From assembly GCA_902628605.1 (NCBI GenBank), contig CACONV010000011.1:1-28255 (forward strand): a stretch of 28,255 nt of DNA, given 5' to 3'. Within the stretch, counting starts at the first letter, position 1, and each line of letters opens with the position of its first letter. The position numbers were made by a program, and so were the translations under genes. The stretch comes from an uncultured Bacteroidota bacterium. GTDB lineage: Bacteria; Bacteroidota; Bacteroidia; Flavobacteriales; Flavobacteriaceae. The notes under the pieces were generated by a model. It searched no databases. It was not told the DNA's origin and saw nothing but the letters and a program-made list of their open reading frames with translations. Positions 25,667-28,255 of this stretch are shown here, piece by piece.

Positions 25667-27040
25667 TTATTTTATTTTTATTTTTTCTGACCCCAAATAA
25701 TCTTGGACGGTCCTAAATCCAATATAACTTCTGGCTGTATCCTGATATTCGTAATCCCTTGAACTGACCCGCAAAAAGTAAGCCACATCCTTCCAAGAAC
25801 CTCCTCTGACAACTTTTCTTTTTTCATCATTTAATGACATATTTGGATTTAAAGACGATACATATTCGTAAGCCCCAGGATCATAAGAGGATTCAGTCCA
25901 TTCAGCAACGTTTCCGGACATATTATATAAATTATAGTCATTAGGCAGAAATGATTTGGCTTCAACTGCATATACAGCTTGATCCGAAGCATAATCGCCT
26001 CTAAGAGGTTTAAAATTTGCTAAGAAGCATCCTCTGTCGTTCAAAAGGTAGGGTGATCCCCAGGGATATGTACCAGCAGGAATTCCACCTCTTGCTGCAT
26101 ACTCCCATTCTGCTTCTGTAGGTAACCTAAAATTATTGACCAACGGCTTGTTTTTTTCTTTTTGGTATGAATTTTTATAATGAGTTCTCCAATTACAAAA
26201 TGCTACGGCTTGTTTCCAAGAAATTCCAACAACCGGATAATCTTGGTATGCCGGATGCGAAAAATAATCATTATGCATAGGCTCATTATATGAATAGTTA
26301 AAATCCTTAATCCATACAGTTGTATCTGGATATATTTCAATTTCCTCTTTCTTTATAAATGGAAGTCTGTCTCTAGATTGGGGATTTTTAGCTCTTTCTA
26401 ATGAAGCAGCCTCTGCATCAAACCACGAATATTTATAAATTAGTTTGTTGACATCAATTTTCATTTCACCATTATACCAAACCTCAGGGGGAAGATAAAG
26501 ACTATCCATTACTTCTACGTATGCTTCATCAGTATAACTGTTTGGATCCCATTCTAGAGATTGGTCCCAGTTTAATGGCCTACCAGCATATGGGTCATCT
26601 GATAAATCATAATAATTTTCTCGCATGTATTTTTGAAATGGTGATTGATCTGCTGTATCAGCGTCCTTAAACGCATACTCGCCTATCCCTTCAGTAGATG
26701 TTTCCTCTCCTTGATTTAGCTCATCAGATTTTCTAGCTAACATTGATAAAGCAATAGAATCTCTAACCCAGTGAACAAATTGTCTGTATTCGCTATTTGT
26801 AATTTCAGTTTCGTCCATGTAAAATGACCTAACTGTGACTGTTTTAGCTGTAGCATTTTTTAGCTGAGCAATATCGTCATCTTGTTTCCCCATAATAAAG
26901 GCACCTCCTTCAATCAGAGTCATACCGTATGGCTTTTCAGGGAACCATTTTTTTTGTTTAACGCCAATTAACTCACCCCTCTTGTTTCCGCAACTTAGGA
27001 ACAGAAAAATTGATAGTATAGTTAATAAATATTTTTCCAT
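25667..27040 (-). CDS. gldK: T9SS ring lipoprotein GldK
   Basis: Outer-membrane lipoprotein of the periplasmic GldK/GldN ring, 457 residues. The lipobox is LFLSC with C17 as the predicted lipidated residue. The body has a formylglycine-generating-enzyme/SUMF fold: GGAFIMGKQDDD near 47, YMDETEITNSEYRQFVHWV, VVGISWKQAVAFCNWR, RLPTEAEWEYAARGG, YPWGSPYL, NMSGNVAEWTE, RKVVRGGSW and GFRTVQ. Family knowledge says GldK uses the fold structurally, not as an enzyme. It is the first gene of gldKLMN, and a consensus promoter lies about 60-90 nt upstream of its ATG. Confidence 0.96.
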   Translation of the reverse strand: MEKYLLTILSIFLFLSCGNKRGELIGVKQKKWFPEKPYGMTLIEGGAFIMGKQDDDIAQLKNATAKTVTVRSFYMDETEITNSEYRQFVHWVRDSIALSMLARKSDELNQGEETSTEGIGEYAFKDADTADQSPFQKYMRENYYDLSDDPYAGRPLNWDQSLEWDPNSYTDEAYVEVMDSLYLPPEVWYNGEMKIDVNKLIYKYSWFDAEAASLERAKNPQSRDRLPFIKKEEIEIYPDTTVWIKDFNYSYNEPMHNDYFSHPAYQDYPVVGISWKQAVAFCNWRTHYKNSYQKEKNKPLVNNFRLPTEAEWEYAARGGIPAGTYPWGSPYLLNDRGCFLANFKPLRGDYASDQAVYAVEAKSFLPNDYNLYNMSGNVAEWTESSYDPGAYEYVSSLNPNMSLNDEKRKVVRGGSWKDVAYFLRVSSRDYEYQDTARSYIGFRTVQDYLGSEKIKIK

Positions 27041-27103
27041 GTTTGTTAACCTAACGTTTAGATTTCGATATTATTTTGTAAAGTTTATACATATTATATA
27101 TTG

Positions 27104-27133
27104 CAAAGATAAGATTCAATTATAAAATATCAA
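27104..27133 (-). promoter_or_regulatory. Promoter of the gldKLMN operon
   Basis: On the minus strand, TTG (27133-27131) is followed by a 19-nt spacer and a perfect TAnnTTTG box (TATCTTTG, 27111-27104). The predicted start near 27097 gives a leader of about 57 nt to the gldK ATG. The -33 TTG overlaps the last bases of the upstream arginase-family gene. Confidence 0.65.
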
Positions 27134-28255
27134 CTTCGTTTCGTTGCTTTCCACCATCTATCCGATAAAATATCATTACATGCATCCAAATAATCTTGAT
27201 GTGTGCATGATAATAACGTTGATGATTTTATTTTATTATCTATATAGTTTTTATTATCCATTTCCATCCACCACCTGCCGCTTTTAATGCTTCTATAGAA
27301 TACTATTTCTCTGTCAGACATAGTTACGATATATTTTTTAAACCCTTGGTTTGTCACAACAGGATATTCATCGAATCTGCAGTGAAAACCCTCTATAAAA
27401 TACCACAAAACCTCTGAAAAGAGCTTTAAAAAAAAGGGATTGTCTGGTAAATCAAAAAAACCAACAACTGATAATTTATCACTTATACCTGCATAACGAG
27501 ACATGGTGCATATTGCTTTAGAATCAAGTCCATTAGGCCTGCCCTTCAATAATGTTCCATCTGTTAATGAATTTAAGACTTTCATGTCAAAACTCACAAT
27601 GTCTGCTTCTCTGAACACTGGTTCAGTTATTTTTAAATCGTTTAAAATCTCACCTAGTCTAAAGGAATCAAAAAAAAGTTTATCCATCAAATCTAATTCC
27701 TCTTGAGCAATCAAATATGTTTGATAACCTAAATTGGTAAAGTTTTTTAGTCTACTTGGGGATTTAGTAATGATATCATTCATGTATGATCTACTTGAAA
27801 TTAAATTTTCACCCTGCGTAAAATCAAAACGATTATCAACAGACACAATATTAATTAAATTATCAAATTTTAAAAATGATTCGTACAATGGTATTGTCAA
27901 ATCATGACTCCCTCCTATGATAATGGGTACAGTGTTAGCTTGTTTCAATTCAATACATATCTCGCTCAAAGCATAATATGTGTCTTCTACATTCTTCCCA
28001 GATGGTAAATCTCCAAAGTCTGCTATTTTAAGATTCCAATTTCCAGGATAAAGTTTATAAAATTGCTTTCTGAATTCGTTACTATTAAATTTAGAAATTT
28101 GATAATAACTATTTCTAATCTCATTTATAAATATTAGACATATTTTAATATTTAATATTTCCGGTAGACCCGAATCCTCAGTAAAAATTTCTATATTTTT
28201 CCCCAAGACGTGATCCGGAAGTCCTTCAATAGTTTCCAAAACTTCGGTTGATACG
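27130..28255 (-). CDS. Arginase/formimidoylglutamase-fold protein, degenerate metal site (5' end outside the window)
   Basis: The frame is open to the right edge (it continues ...VSTEV before the in-frame TTG at 28239), so the true start lies beyond the window and at least 374 residues are present. The ureohydrolase fold is recognisable: LYPGNWNLKIADFGDLPSG, IIIGGSHDLT, VSVDNRFDF, SFDMKVLN, and SRYAGISDKLSVVGFFD. Compared with active ureohydrolases, the first metal His is present (GGSHD), but the DAHxD motif reads DNRFD and the SxDxDxxDP motif reads SFDMKVLN, so several manganese ligands are absent. Flavobacterial relatives upstream of gldK are usually labelled formimidoylglutamase; I infer a pseudoenzyme. 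The gldK promoter overlaps its 3' end, so independent transcription of gldK is likely. Confidence 0.82.
   Translation of the reverse strand, partial: VSTEVLETIEGLPDHVLGKNIEIFTEDSGLPEILNIKICLIFINEIRNSYYQISKFNSNEFRKQFYKLYPGNWNLKIADFGDLPSGKNVEDTYYALSEICIELKQANTVPIIIGGSHDLTIPLYESFLKFDNLINIVSVDNRFDFTQGENLISSRSYMNDIITKSPSRLKNFTNLGYQTYLIAQEELDLMDKLFFDSFRLGEILNDLKITEPVFREADIVSFDMKVLNSLTDGTLLKGRPNGLDSKAICTMSRYAGISDKLSVVGFFDLPDNPFFLKLFSEVLWYFIEGFHCRFDEYPVVTNQGFKKYIVTMSDREIVFYRSIKSGRWWMEMDNKNYIDNKIKSSTLLSCTHQDYLDACNDILSDRWWKATKRS

Noticed and set aside
28237..28239. TTG as the start codon of the arginase-fold gene
   Set aside because: The frame stays open through the window edge and the upstream residues fit the family, so the gene is better treated as truncated by the window.

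Overview
The window looks like chromosome from a marine-type member of the Flavobacteriia (Bacteroidetes). The evidence is strongly AT-rich DNA, A-rich start regions with no Shine-Dalgarno sequence, promoters matching the Bacteroidetes TTG-N17-23-TAnnTTTG pattern, and a gene set that includes a type IX secretion (T9SS) and gliding operon, a SprF/PorP-type protein and a SprB-like adhesin with a type B sorting domain. TGA is used as a normal stop. The gene layout is very compact: all three convergent gene pairs abut or overlap at their stop codons.

Left part (1-6.6 kb, housekeeping). The 3' end of an unidentified gene overlaps alaS (alanyl-tRNA synthetase). Divergent from alaS is a two-gene unit: a membrane-anchored M23 (LytM) peptidase and a small MerR-like regulator. 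Convergent to it is an era-der pair, two ribosome-assembly GTPases. An initiator tRNA-fMet gene follows with its own terminator, and beyond it is a promoter with no obvious gene.

Middle part (6.6-12 kb, envelope and membrane). This holds a fatty-acid hydroxylase/sterol desaturase family membrane protein and a DUF5916 protein (N-terminal CBM9-like domain plus predicted outer-membrane barrel), both on the minus strand. Divergent from them is a TonB-dependent receptor whose 5' region carries an intrinsic terminator overlapping a 30-codon open frame.

Right part (12-28 kb, surface secretion and gliding, all on the minus strand). Read in the direction of transcription, the order is: an arginase-fold protein cut by the window edge, a consensus promoter, gldK-gldL-gldM-gldN (T9SS ring and motor), a terminator, an FAD-dependent oxidoreductase, a 2157-residue Calx-beta/TSP3-repeat adhesin ending in a gliding-associated C-terminal domain, a PorP/SprF-like protein, and an OmpA/PD40 protein. 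The last three are packed with 0 and 2 nt between them. The T9SS machine and one likely cargo module (adhesin, SprF-type partner, OmpA-type peptidoglycan anchor) therefore lie side by side, separated by one metabolic gene.

The most interesting points are the higher-order C-(A-B-C)-(A-B-C) duplication in the adhesin and the duplicated composite module that brackets this array. Next are the arginase-fold protein with degenerate metal ligands beside gldK, the leader/terminator arrangement in front of the TonB receptor, and the stop codons embedded in inverted repeats at convergent junctions. No mobile element, CRISPR array or rRNA was seen. Product names rest on motif recognition by eye; no database search was run.
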